Shown here: piece after piece, positions 1 to 8,083 of the stretch
Layout: each line of letters starts with the position of its first letter
Position numbering within the stretch: the stretch's first letter is position 1
Source of the DNA: Lachnospiraceae bacterium
Lineage (GTDB): Bacteria; Bacillota; Clostridia; Lachnospirales; Lachnospiraceae
Reading direction: 5' to 3'
DNA: 35,600 bases
NCBI GenBank assembly: GCA_022799355.1
Contig: JAAWOG010000037.1
Location: forward strand, 1-35,600
Notes under the pieces: model-generated
The model's input: the letters and a program-made list of their open reading frames with translations, nothing else
Database searches by the model: none
What the model was told of the DNA's origin: nothing
Made by a program: the position numbers and the translations under genes

Positions 1-58
1 ATTTCAAGTCGCCTTCGGCGAGGGGCAGATTCTTTTGGCTCAATTTACATGTTTTCAC

Positions 59-83
59 GGACTTTGCAGTAAATGCAAAGTCC
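59..83. repeat. Perfect 10-bp inverted repeat near the window edge
   Basis: GGACTTTGCA, a 5-base loop, then TGCAAAGTCC. Neither strand carries a T-run after the stem, so it does not look like a standard intrinsic terminator. It lies downstream of the minus-strand aminotransferase gene. A weaker TCGCC/GGCGA hairpin lies at 9-21. No gene is seen in 1-154. The palindrome could be a REP-like dispersed element or an RNA 3' end structure. Confidence 0.5.
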
Positions 84-154
84 TGGGCTGAACTGTTACC
101 TCTTCTTAGCATTTCCATCCATTCGGCCTTACAACAGGGTTATAATCATTATGT

Positions 155-1444
155 TTACGCCATCTCTTCCAGCAGTTTCCCGATGCTGACCAGTTTCACG
201 CAAAGCACAAACAGCCTTGTAGCTTCCTTCATCTCAGCCAGTGAGGGATAGGAAGGCGCAATCCTGATATTGCTGTCTTTGGGATCTTTGCCGTAGGGAT
301 ACGTTGCTCCCGCCCCTGTCAGCACCATACCGCCCTCCTTGCACTTTGCCACGATTGCCTTCGCGCAGCCCTCCAGCGCGTCAAAGGAGATAAAGTAGCC
401 GCCTAAGGGATTGGTCCAGCTTCCGATGCCGAGGCCGCCCAACTCCCTCTCAAGGGTTTCGATCACCAGTTCAAATTTCGGGCGGATCAGCGCGGAGTTT
501 TTGGACATCTGCGCCTTTAATCCCGCTTTATCTTTATAATATCTAACGTGGCGAAGCTGATTTATTTTATCCGGTCCGATGGTCTGGATCGTCATGGCGC
601 TTTTCATCCATTCCAGATTCCTGGCCGAACTTGCCACCGCCGAAACACCCGCACCCGCAAAGCTGATCTTGGACGTGGACGCAAACTCAAACGCAAGATC
701 GGGATGTCCCGCTTCCTCACAGGCAGAGAGAATCTCCAAAAGCTCATCCCGCTTATCATCGTACAGATCATGAATGCAGTAAGCATTGTCCCAGTAAATT
801 CTGAAATCCTCCGCCGCCGGTTCAAGCGCCGCAAAGCGTCTCACCGTCTCATCGGAATAAGTATACCCCTGGGGATTGGAATATTTCGGCACGCACCAGA
901 TTCCCTTGACAAGGGCATCTTCACGCACATATTTTTCCACCAGATCCATATCGGGACCGTCCTTGGTCATCGGAATCGTGATCATCTCGATCCCGAAATA
1001 TTCCGTCACCTTAAAATGCCTGTCATAGCCGGGCGCAGGACATAAGAATTTCACCTTATCCAACTTGCACCAGGGAGTGCTTCCGCAGACGCCGTGCGTC
1101 ATGGAATGGGAAACCGTATCAAACATAAGGGACAAACTGGCATTTCCGTCAACGATCACGTTCTCCGGTTTTGTATCCAGCATCTCCGCCATCAGCCTTT
1201 TCATTTCAGGAATACCGTCCATAATGCCATAGTTTCTGCAGTCCACGCCGCCCTCTGTCTGCAAAAGAGACTCCGAATTTAACACATCCATCAGCGGCAT
1301 TGCGGTATCAAGCTGTTCCGGCGCCGGTTTTCCTCTGGACATATCCAGTTTCAGCCCCTCGCCTTTCACTTCCTCAAACTGAACTTCCAGAGCGCTCCTT
1401 AACTCCTCAAGTTCCTGTCTGCTCATTTCCTGAAATGTCTTCAT
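155..1444 (-). CDS. Aspartate aminotransferase, type Ic family (class I PLP enzyme)
   Basis: A 429-residue pyridoxal-phosphate aminotransferase, cytosolic. The N-terminal LDMSRGKPAPEQLD segment (about residues 33-46) is typical of the type Ic aspartate aminotransferase (Aminotran_MocR-like) group. NPQG (190-193), the YWDNAY aspartate (D219) and the predicted Schiff-base lysine in STSKISFAG (K259) are all present. The family exchanges amino groups between aspartate or similar donors and 2-oxoglutarate; the exact substrate cannot be read from sequence. The reading frame extends 9 codons further upstream, but GGAGAGGAG lies just before the ATG at 1444, so that start is chosen. Monocistronic; two dyads occupy its leader (see separate entries). 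Confidence 0.85.
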   Translation of the reverse strand: MKTFQEMSRQELEELRSALEVQFEEVKGEGLKLDMSRGKPAPEQLDTAMPLMDVLNSESLLQTEGGVDCRNYGIMDGIPEMKRLMAEMLDTKPENVIVDGNASLSLMFDTVSHSMTHGVCGSTPWCKLDKVKFLCPAPGYDRHFKVTEYFGIEMITIPMTKDGPDMDLVEKYVREDALVKGIWCVPKYSNPQGYTYSDETVRRFAALEPAAEDFRIYWDNAYCIHDLYDDKRDELLEILSACEEAGHPDLAFEFASTSKISFAGAGVSAVASSARNLEWMKSAMTIQTIGPDKINQLRHVRYYKDKAGLKAQMSKNSALIRPKFELVIETLERELGGLGIGSWTNPLGGYFISFDALEGCAKAIVAKCKEGGMVLTGAGATYPYGKDPKDSNIRIAPSYPSLAEMKEATRLFVLCVKLVSIGKLLEEMA

Positions 1445-1469
1445 AATGACTCCTCTCCATTCCTTTATC

Positions 1470-1486
1470 ATACCTGTCCCAGGTAT
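1470..1486. promoter_or_regulatory. Inverted repeat ATACCTG-tcc-CAGGTAT in aminotransferase leader
   Basis: Two perfect 7-bp arms with a 3-bp spacer lie 26 bases upstream of the ATG at 1444. A short spacer and perfect symmetry fit a protein-binding operator better than a terminator, as no T-run follows. The binding protein is unknown. Confidence 0.4.
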
Positions 1487-1511
1487 TTTCCTTTATTTCT
1501 GACAAAGTATC

Positions 1512-1523
1512 ATTGTATACAAT
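1512..1523. promoter_or_regulatory. Palindrome ATTGTATACAAT upstream of aminotransferase
   Basis: A perfect 12-bp palindrome with a GTATAC core, similar to operators used by some GntR-family repressors. It overlaps a TATACAAT sequence that could serve as a -10 on the minus strand. The regulator is not identifiable in this window; the tre operators have a different core. Confidence 0.35.
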
Positions 1524-1627
1524 AATCCACACCTGACATTTTACTACATCAAAGCAAAACAGGGCAATAGAAAAACCATAAAAAAATTATCCCATAACCT
1601 TTTATTTTTAAGATAAATAGCACAAAA

Positions 1628-1656
1628 AAGCCCCGCAGCATTGTACTGCAGGGCTT
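1628..1656 (-). terminator. Intrinsic terminator of rny
   Basis: On the minus strand an 11-position stem with one mismatch (AAGCCCTGCAG / CTGCGGGGCTT) and a 7-base loop is followed by TTTTTT. It lies 12 bases past the RNase Y stop codon. Confidence 0.85.
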
Positions 1657-1668
1657 ACTTTCATGTAC

Positions 1669-3216
1669 TTATTTTGCATAATCAACTACGCGGCTTTCTC
1701 TGATCACATTGACTTTAATCTGCCCGGGATATTCTAATTCAGCTTCTATCTTCTTAGAAACCTCCCTCGCCAGCAGAACCATATCCGAATCAGATATCTG
1801 CTCTGGAACTACCATTACCCGAATCTCTCTACCCGCTTGAATAGCAAAAGATTTATCTACACCTTTGAAATTGTTTGTGATTTCTTCTAATTGTCTCAGT
1901 CTGCTCGTGTATGTCTCAAGAGTCTCCCGTCTTGCACCCGGTCTCGCTGCAGAAATGGTGTCAGCCGCCTGCACAATACATGCGATAAGAGTCTGCGCTT
2001 CCACATCGCCATGATGAGATTCCACTGCGTTAATGACAGTTGCAGATTCTTTGTACTTTCTGCAAAGCTCGGAACCAAGCTGTATATGAGAACCTTCCAT
2101 CTCATGATCTACGGCCTTGCCGATATCATGTAGGAGTCCGGCTCTCTTCGCCATCCTCACATCGAGCCCCATCTCAGCGGCAAGCAGCCCGGAGAGCTGT
2201 GCAACCTCGATAGAATGTTTCAGTGCATTCTGACCATAACTTGTTCTGAATTTCATCTTACCAAGCAATCTGATAAGCTCGGGGTGAATACCATGTACGC
2301 CAACTTCGAGAGTTGCTGCCTCACCTTCCTCTTTGATCATTACTTCGACTTCTCGCTGCGCCTTTTCAACCATCTCTTCGATCCTTGCCGGATGGATACG
2401 GCCATCGACGATCAGCTTTTCAAGGGCGATACGTGCCACTTCCCTTCTGATAGGATCGAATGCGGAAAGGATAACTGCCTCCGGCGTATCATCAATAATC
2501 AGATCCACGCCTGTCATCGTCTCGAGTGTTCTGATATTTCTTCCCTCTCTGCCGATGATCCTTCCCTTCATTTCGTCATTCGGAAGCTGCACAACAGATA
2601 TCGTCGTTTCCGAAACATGGTCAGCCGCACATTTCTGGATAGCGGTGACAACATATTCCTTCGCCTTTTTGTCTGCTTCTTCCTTTGCCCGCGTTTCCAT
2701 TTCCTTGATCATAACCGCGGACTCGTGTTTCACTTCATCTTCAACAATTTTCAGTAAATATTCTTTTGCCTGTTCAGAGGTTAATCCTGAGATTCTTTCC
2801 AGTTCCTGTAATCTTTGCTCGTTCAGTTTGGAAACTTCTTCGCGCTGCTTTGATAAACGATCTTCTCTCGCAGCAAGGCTCGCTTCCTTCTTCTCAATAG
2901 CATCGGCCTTTTTTTCGATGTTCTCTTCCTTCTGCTGTATACGGCGTTCATAACGCTGCGCTTCCGCTCTGCGCTCTTTGATCTCCTTATCGAGTTCATT
3001 CTTTACCCGAATGGACTCTTCCTTGGTCTCAAGCTGAGCTTCACGCTTTTTCGTCTCGGCAGTTTTCAATGCTTCATCGATAATCTCTCTCGCCTTATCC
3101 TCCGCGCTTCCGATCTTGGACTCCACCACTTTTTTGCGATAGTTGATCGCAACATAGGCGGTTACGGGAATGGCAATGACAAGAGTGACCAATACTGCTA
3201 TAATGGCTTCAAGCAT
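1669..3216 (-). CDS. rny: Ribonuclease Y
   Basis: Membrane-anchored endoribonuclease that initiates mRNA decay in many Firmicutes. About 515 residues, the usual length. The N-terminal transmembrane helix (about 2-25) is followed by a long charged coiled coil (about 30-155), a KH RNA-binding domain with [10 protein letters not shown] (about 218-227), and an HD phosphodiesterase domain with [12 protein letters not shown] (HD pair near 363-364). The frame opens at a GTG at 3228, but that codon overlaps the AAGGAGG ribosome binding site; the ATG at 3216 with an 11-base spacing is preferred. Own promoter and own terminator. Position beside recX/recA is usual in Clostridia. Confidence 0.96.
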   Translation of the reverse strand: MLEAIIAVLVTLVIAIPVTAYVAINYRKKVVESKIGSAEDKAREIIDEALKTAETKKREAQLETKEESIRVKNELDKEIKERRAEAQRYERRIQQKEENIEKKADAIEKKEASLAAREDRLSKQREEVSKLNEQRLQELERISGLTSEQAKEYLLKIVEDEVKHESAVMIKEMETRAKEEADKKAKEYVVTAIQKCAADHVSETTISVVQLPNDEMKGRIIGREGRNIRTLETMTGVDLIIDDTPEAVILSAFDPIRREVARIALEKLIVDGRIHPARIEEMVEKAQREVEVMIKEEGEAATLEVGVHGIHPELIRLLGKMKFRTSYGQNALKHSIEVAQLSGLLAAEMGLDVRMAKRAGLLHDIGKAVDHEMEGSHIQLGSELCRKYKESATVINAVESHHGDVEAQTLIACIVQAADTISAARPGARRETLETYTSRLRQLEEITNNFKGVDKSFAIQAGREIRVMVVPEQISDSDMVLLAREVSKKIEAELEYPGQIKVNVIRESRVVDYAK

Positions 3217-3317
3217 GTACAGGAGCACCTCCTTATTCAGTTTTCATTGTACAAATCTATCATAGAATATCCGTATTTTTTGAGCGATATTCTAATTAGC
3301 ATATTTACAACACTTCA

Positions 3318-3346
3318 ATTCTAAACAAAAAAAGGTATTATGTCAA
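3318..3346 (-). promoter_or_regulatory. Sigma-A type promoter of rny
   Basis: On the minus strand TTGACA (3341-3346), 17-bp spacer with a run of seven T, then TAGAAT (3318-3323). This gives a leader of roughly 95 bases before the rny ATG. Confidence 0.7.
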
Positions 3347-3396
3347 GCACTTTCACAAAGGCGATGAAGCTTTATTGTAATAATTGACTAAAAAGA

Positions 3397-4011
3397 CTAA
3401 AGAATTTTCGCTATATTATCCAAAGAAAATCCTTTTCTGTACAAAAAAGCGCCCATTTTCTGCTTTTCCCGATAATCCGCATTCTCTTTATCATAATTTT
3501 TTTTCGCCAACAGCTTTTCCATAAGCGGGATCTCATCCGGCAGTTTTTCTTCACTCAGCTCTTCCTCATATACCCTGCCGATCAGCTCCTTACCGATTCC
3601 CTTTCTGATAAGGTCCTGTTCTATCCGCCCCCGGCTCCTTAGCTCGCTGTAATATAAGATATAATCCCTCGCATAGCGCCTGTCATCAATATAATGGTAA
3701 GACTTTATATATTCTATCGCCTCGTCAATCGCCGAAGCCGGATACTGCCCCTGTTTCAGTTTCTCCCTGATCTGATATTCGGTATACTCCCGGCTTTTCA
3801 GCAGATTCATACTGCGCTTTTTTGCCCGCATGGGGAGCACTTTTGTCAGAATCTCCTCAAGGGATTCCTCTGAAATCCGCTCCCCTTCCTTCACCTGATA
3901 TGTACGCAGTTCCCCCCTGTACAGTATAAATCGAAACTGTCCGTCGATATCGATCTGATAGCGTCCCCTGGATAAAGCCGTAATTCCCGTTACAATATTT
4001 TCTTCCTGCAT
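3397..4011 (-). CDS. recX: Regulatory protein RecX
   Basis: 204 residues, typical of RecX, a modulator that binds RecA filaments and limits recombinase activity. Recognised from helical tandem repeats with the family pattern RSMNLLKSREYTEYQIREKL (about 66-85) and YIKSYHYIDDRRYARDYI (about 101-118), plus the position directly downstream of recA. The ATG at 4011 is preceded by AAAGG at good spacing. The 68-base gap to recA holds no promoter I can see, so it probably shares the SOS-controlled recA transcript. Confidence 0.9.
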   Translation of the reverse strand: MQEENIVTGITALSRGRYQIDIDGQFRFILYRGELRTYQVKEGERISEESLEEILTKVLPMRAKKRSMNLLKSREYTEYQIREKLKQGQYPASAIDEAIEYIKSYHYIDDRRYARDYILYYSELRSRGRIEQDLIRKGIGKELIGRVYEEELSEEKLPDEIPLMEKLLAKKNYDKENADYREKQKMGAFLYRKGFSLDNIAKIL

Positions 4012-4079
4012 GTTCTGCCTTTTCCGCTGTTTTTTTGCCGCTCTCTTTTATATATACCCGGCATTTCATTTAACTGCTC

Positions 4080-5159
4080 TTACTCTGCGCTTTTCTTTTT
4101 GGTCGCTTTTTCCGCCTTGGGCTCTGCCTTTGGTTCCGTCACGGCTTCCGCCGCAGCTTCTTCCCCTGTCAGGGAAAAATGCTTTCTCACCTTACTCTCA
4201 ATCTCTTCGCAGACCGCCTTATTCTCCTTCAGATACTGCTTCGCGTTTTCTCTGCCCTGCCCGATCTTATTTCCATCGTAAGCATACCATGCGCCGCTCT
4301 TATTCACCACATCGATACTTGCGGCGATATCCAGGATATCCCCCACCCGGGAGATGCCTTCTCCGAACATAATATCAAACTCGGCCTCCTTAAAGGGCGG
4401 CGCAATCTTATTCTTCACCACTTTTACCCTGGTCCTGTTACCGATCACTTCGCCCGCCTGTTTCAGGGATTCTATCCGTCTTACGTCCAGACGCACGGAA
4501 GAGTAGAATTTGAGCGCCCGGCCGCCGGTCGTAGTCTCCGGATTTCCGAACATCACGCCGACTTTTTCACGGAGCTGGTTGATAAAGATAACCGTACAGT
4601 TGGATTTACTGATCACCGCCGTCAGTTTTCTGAGCGCCTGGGACATCAGCCTTGCCTGCAGCCCCACATGGGAATCTCCCATCTCGCCATCGATCTCGGC
4701 CTTGGGCACCAGCGCCGCAACGGAGTCCACCACAATAAGATCCACGGCGCCGGAACGCACCATAGTCTCCGTGATCTCCAGCGCCTGCTCACCGCAATCC
4801 GGCTGGGAAATATATAAATTATCCACATCCACACCGATATTCTTCGCATAGACCGGATCAAGAGCGTGCTCCGCGTCAATAAACCCTGCAATCCCGCCGC
4901 GCTTTTGTACTTCCGCTATCATATGAAGCGTAACGGTCGTCTTACCGCTGGATTCCGGTCCGTATATCTCAACGATCCTGCCCTTCGGGATTCCCCCCAG
5001 CCCCAGTGCCAGATCCAGGCTCAGAGATCCGGTAGGTATCGTCTCTATATTCATCTGCGCTGACGGATCTCCGAGTTTCATCACGGTTCCTTTTCCATAC
5101 TGTTTCTCAATCTGGGCTATCGCCGCATCCAGTGCTTTTAATTTTTCATGATTATCCAT
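4080..5159 (-). CDS. recA: Recombinase RecA
   Basis: 359-residue DNA-dependent ATPase for homologous recombination and SOS induction (LexA self-cleavage coprotease). Walker A GPESSGKT is at 67-74; the sequence is highly conserved from the N-terminal oligomerisation helix through the L2 region [22 protein letters not shown]. The C-terminal tail is low-complexity Ala/Glu/Lys instead of the acidic tail of Escherichia coli RecA. The ATG at 5159 follows AAAGGGAATAGATA. The promoter carries a LexA box within its spacer, and recX follows downstream. Confidence 0.99.
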   Translation of the reverse strand: MDNHEKLKALDAAIAQIEKQYGKGTVMKLGDPSAQMNIETIPTGSLSLDLALGLGGIPKGRIVEIYGPESSGKTTVTLHMIAEVQKRGGIAGFIDAEHALDPVYAKNIGVDVDNLYISQPDCGEQALEITETMVRSGAVDLIVVDSVAALVPKAEIDGEMGDSHVGLQARLMSQALRKLTAVISKSNCTVIFINQLREKVGVMFGNPETTTGGRALKFYSSVRLDVRRIESLKQAGEVIGNRTRVKVVKNKIAPPFKEAEFDIMFGEGISRVGDILDIAASIDVVNKSGAWYAYDGNKIGQGRENAKQYLKENKAVCEEIESKVRKHFSLTGEEAAAEAVTEPKAEPKAEKATKKKSAE

Positions 5160-5210
5160 TATCTATTCCCTTTCTTTTTTACCGACACATCCGAACATCC
5201 GTTTGTAATT

Positions 5211-5239
5211 ATATTAGAACAAATGTTCTTTTCTGTCAA
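5211..5239 (-). promoter_or_regulatory. recA promoter (sigma-A)
   Basis: Minus-strand TTGACA (5234-5239), exactly 17 bases, TAATAT (5211-5216). The spacer is almost filled by the LexA box, so LexA binding would block RNA polymerase directly. Confidence 0.85.
5217..5228. promoter_or_regulatory. LexA (SOS) box of recA
   Basis: GAACAAATGTTC is an exact match to the Gram-positive LexA consensus GAACnnnnGTTC. It sits between the -35 and -10 hexamers. A second, imperfect copy GAACATCCGTTT lies at 5193-5204, close to the expected transcription start, and may be an auxiliary site. Confidence 0.88.
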
Positions 5240-5470
5240 GTTTTATTTTATCTTTTTCTACTTTAACACAACAAGTGTCCCATAAATGACTCTCAACGGC
5301 ATCCCTCCCTGTTTTTTTATTTCTTATTCCTTTTGCTTTGAAAAATGGCGATCCGCCGGATATGCAAAGCAGACAAATTAAATGTAAGATAGTATTACTC
5401 TATCATGCGGGGGAATTTCCGTCAACCTATAATTTAGTTTAACCATTTATCCGGTCGGGAGGAACATAAA

Positions 5471-5563
5471 ATGCGGGGGAGCCCGTTAAAAAGCGTCGGC
5501 AATACCAAACGAAATGACATTGCCGCCGGGGCACATATCTTCCCCGGCGGCATCCGTGTATAA
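5471..5563 (+). CDS. Possible 30-residue small ORF (weak)
   Basis: ATG with an excellent ribosome binding site (GGGAGGAACATAAA before it) opens 30 codons and stops at TAA 5561-5563. The predicted peptide begins MRGSPLKSVGNTKRND and ends FPGGIRV; it has no cysteine, signal peptide or membrane segment. The second half is encoded by the GC-rich hairpin that probably ends the convergent minus-strand transcript, so the reading frame may be accidental. No family recognised. Confidence 0.2.
   Translation: MRGSPLKSVGNTKRNDIAAGAHIFPGGIRV
5522..5551. terminator. Strong GC-rich hairpin downstream of the acidic protein gene
   Basis: Perfect 10-bp stem GCCGCCGGGG / CCCCGGCGGC with a 10-base loop, 19 bases past the stop of the minus-strand gene at 5570. 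No T-run follows on either strand, so it would be a non-canonical terminator or an mRNA-protecting 3' hairpin. Confidence 0.5.
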
Positions 5564-5569
5564 AATCCC

Positions 5570-6589
5570 TCACATTCTCTTCAAAAACTCTTCATAATCA
5601 GGATAAGTCACCGTAGCCCATCCCTCATCCATGTTCAGCCCGATCTCCATCCCCTGAGGGCAGTAGAAAAGAATCAGATAATAGGGATCTTCCAGACAAT
5701 ACATTATTTCGCTGTCATCATAATAGTCCAGCACACTGTCCGCATTCTGTTTTACGCTTCTCTCCCGGAAGTCCTCCACAAACTCCTCGTCAATGTCCAG
5801 CATCCCGGTATTTTCCAGAAGCTGTCCGTTCTTCATATCAAAATTCAGGCAGTAAAGGTACAGATCCGTGTCGTAATCCAGATACGCCCCATAACAGACG
5901 GTTTCCTGATAAACAATACTCAGAATGTCTTCCGACATATAGGTAACACTGCCCGTAAGCTGCGCCAAAATGCCGTCGCCCTCATACATATAATCTCTAT
6001 AGTCTTCTTCATAGTAATCCAGCAGGCTTTCCCACTCGGCACAGATCGTATCATTGATATGATCCAGGTTCGGCACATCGCCTTTCACCACAGGATAACT
6101 GTAATAGATGTCCGTGTCCGTACCGTCATGGTACTCATCCTCCACTATCTCCACGGTGTAGGCAAGCCCCTCCGTTCTGTTGTCAGCCGGGAAAGAAAAA
6201 TATTCTCCGGTATCATAGCCTTCGATATCCTCATCATGGGTGGGACGGTTGAGTTTATCCCTCCGGTCATAACCGGTATCTTCATCAAAATAGTGGAACT
6301 CACCGTCTTCATCATAATAACCAAACCGGTTATCATCCGCATCCTCCTCGGACTCCCCATAATAATGGAAATAGCCGTCATCGTCATAATAGCCATAATC
6401 TGACAGACCATCGTCCTCATCCTCCGCATTCGCCTCCGCCCAGCGTTCCCACTGACCGTTTCTGCCCAGCTCCACAAACTGCATCACCACAGCCGCACAT
6501 CCTGCGAAAAGCCCGGCAAACACAAGCCCGACAATAACGCCGATGGCAATATTCCTGCCCTTATTAGGATTATTATTTTCCGGATACAT
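5570..6589 (-). CDS. Hypothetical acidic membrane-anchored protein with DUF3298/RsiV-like C-terminus
   Basis: 339 residues. A hydrophobic segment at about 13-37 anchors it, with the rest predicted outside. Cys31 (LFAGC) resembles a lipobox, but the hydrophobic stretch continues beyond it, so a transmembrane anchor is likelier. Residues 54-125 are extremely acidic and contain two copies of a YGYYDDDGYFHYYGE-like motif (about 65-79 and 89-103). The C-terminal half (about 140-339) has the look of DUF3298/RsiV-type extracytoplasmic domains (NGQLLENTGMLDIDEEFVED). ATG follows AGGAG. It interrupts the common cinA-recA adjacency. Function unknown; a sensor or cation-binding surface role is only inference. 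Confidence 0.7.
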   Translation of the reverse strand: MYPENNNPNKGRNIAIGVIVGLVFAGLFAGCAAVVMQFVELGRNGQWERWAEANAEDEDDGLSDYGYYDDDGYFHYYGESEEDADDNRFGYYDEDGEFHYFDEDTGYDRRDKLNRPTHDEDIEGYDTGEYFSFPADNRTEGLAYTVEIVEDEYHDGTDTDIYYSYPVVKGDVPNLDHINDTICAEWESLLDYYEEDYRDYMYEGDGILAQLTGSVTYMSEDILSIVYQETVCYGAYLDYDTDLYLYCLNFDMKNGQLLENTGMLDIDEEFVEDFRERSVKQNADSVLDYYDDSEIMYCLEDPYYLILFYCPQGMEIGLNMDEGWATVTYPDYEEFLKRM

Positions 6590-6667
6590 CGTTTTCTCCT
6601 ATCTTTCCATGTTGTCAGTCAAAAACCTGCAGCTACTACCAAGCCGCAACAAATTTCCCTGCTTTAT

Positions 6668-7930
6668 TTAATTGGAAAACATCACACTGCTGCAGTACTG
6701 CAAAATACACTCCCGCATCAGGGAGAGCGCCGCAGATACCGAAGCCTCTCTGATCTTGTTTCTGTTTCCCTTGAAATGATACTCTTTGATCACCATCTCG
6801 CCGCGGACCTGACAGCCTATGTAAACAAGCCCCACCGGTTTTTCCTCGCTGCCGCCGTCCGGCCCCGCAATGCCCGTCACGGAAACCGTCACATCCGCTT
6901 TGCTGATCATCGCGGCTCCCTTTGCCATCTCCTTTGCCACATTGCTGCTCACCGCACCGTGTTTTTCGAGGGAACTTCTCTTTACCCCGAACAGTTTCCG
7001 CTTCGTTTTATTGGAATAGCTGACATACCCCGCTTTAAACACCTCGGATGCGCCGGGCACATTGATCAGCCTGGCGGAGAGCATCCCTCCCGTACAGGAT
7101 TCCGCCGTAGCGACCGTCAGGTGGTTTGCCTCAAGCAGGTCCACAATGGATTTCTCCAGCGTCACATCCGTATCCGTGGTATAGATACTGTTGCCAAACC
7201 TGCCCTTTAATTCCTTCACCATGGGCTTTACAAGCTTTCTCGCCTCTTTTTCGTTCTCCGCTTTCGCCGTCACCCGCAGATGAACCTCCCCGGTCTTGGC
7301 GTAAGTGGCAATGGTCGGATTGCTCTGTGCTTCGATCAGATCCTTTATCATGGTCTCCGCAATGCTCTCTCCCACCCCGCAGACTTTGACGGTCTTCGAA
7401 TAGATCACGCCCGGCTCTAATTCATTCAGATAAGGATAGATATCCTTCTCGAACATCGGACGCATCTCGTTTGGCGGTCCGGGAAGCAATATCACATGCT
7501 TTCCGTCTTTCTCGATGATCAGCCCCGGCGCCGTACCGTTTTCATTGTCTATGATCCTGGCACCTTCCGGCGCGAGAGCCTGTTTCCAGTTGTTCTCCGT
7601 CACGGTAAAGCCCCTTGTCTCCAGATATTCCCTGATCCGCTCCTCGGTATGGGCATCTTTTACCAGATGCAGCCCCAGCACCTTCGCCGTTACCTCCTTC
7701 GTCAGATCATCCTGCGTAGGCCCGAGCCCGCCGCCCAATATAACGATGTCCGACCGCTCAAGAGCCGTCTGCAATGTCTTTGTCAGCCGCTCCGCATTGT
7801 CGCCTACCACGCTCTGATAGTAGCAGGAAAGCCCCAGTCCCGCGCACTGCTCCGCCAGGTAAGCCGCATTGGTATTTACGATATTCCCCAGCAAAATTTC
7901 CGTCCCCACACTGATCAGTTCAACAACCAT
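6668..7930 (-). CDS. cinA: CinA family protein (competence/damage-inducible protein A)
   Basis: 420 residues with the two usual domains: an N-terminal molybdopterin-binding-like domain (MVVELISVGTEILLG at the start, GGLGPTQDD near residue 65) and a C-terminal CinA domain (ATAESCTGGMLSARL, TGIAGPDGG). The C-terminal domain is linked to nicotinamide mononucleotide deamidation, and the gene to competence and DNA damage, in other bacteria. The frame extends upstream to 8014, but AGGAG lies 8 bases before the ATG at 7930 and conserved sequence begins there. Upstream of recA, as in many Firmicutes, but separated by the acidic protein gene. Confidence 0.93.
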   Translation of the reverse strand: MVVELISVGTEILLGNIVNTNAAYLAEQCAGLGLSCYYQSVVGDNAERLTKTLQTALERSDIVILGGGLGPTQDDLTKEVTAKVLGLHLVKDAHTEERIREYLETRGFTVTENNWKQALAPEGARIIDNENGTAPGLIIEKDGKHVILLPGPPNEMRPMFEKDIYPYLNELEPGVIYSKTVKVCGVGESIAETMIKDLIEAQSNPTIATYAKTGEVHLRVTAKAENEKEARKLVKPMVKELKGRFGNSIYTTDTDVTLEKSIVDLLEANHLTVATAESCTGGMLSARLINVPGASEVFKAGYVSYSNKTKRKLFGVKRSSLEKHGAVSSNVAKEMAKGAAMISKADVTVSVTGIAGPDGGSEEKPVGLVYIGCQVRGEMVIKEYHFKGNRNKIREASVSAALSLMRECILQYCSSVMFSN

Positions 7931-7945
7931 CTTTTTTTCTCCTAT

Positions 7946-7974
7946 TCCAGTACCGCATCCGTCCAAATCGTACA
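7946..7974. repeat. 29-bp direct repeat, copy 1 (cinA side)
   Basis: Matches the sequence at 8048-8076 at 28 of 29 positions, 102 bp apart. This copy sits directly upstream of the cinA ribosome binding site, so the start of cinA mRNA translation lies against it. Confidence 0.85.
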
Positions 7975-8047
7975 CCTTTGCGGAAGTCAATACGCAGCCT
8001 CTCCGCGTCTGCATATCGACTTGTGCACTCTTTGGACAGATGCTGTT

Positions 8048-8076
8048 TTCCAGTACCGCATCCGTCCTAATCGTAC
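8048..8076. repeat. 29-bp direct repeat, copy 2 (pgsA side)
   Basis: Second copy of the repeat at 7946-7974, beginning 7 bases after the pgsA stop codon on the minus strand. The two copies bracket a 73-bp segment with no evident gene. Confidence 0.85.
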
Positions 8077-8083
8077 CGCCTCT

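Larger units (their letters stand above)
5240..5569. other. Intergenic region upstream of recA
   Basis: About 330 bases between the recA promoter and the end of the acidic protein gene. It holds a TATAAT-like sequence at 5428-5433 with no convincing -35, a possible 30-codon ORF (5471-5563, plus strand) and a very strong GC-rich hairpin (5522-5551). No known RNA or gene was recognised. Confidence 0.4.

Noticed and set aside
604-834. Minus-strand frame inside the aminotransferase gene
   Set aside because: Overlaps the recognised aminotransferase in another frame; Arg-rich shadow translation.
4179-4817. 212-codon plus-strand open frame inside recA
   Set aside because: Antisense to a highly conserved recA; no ribosome binding site and no protein-like features.
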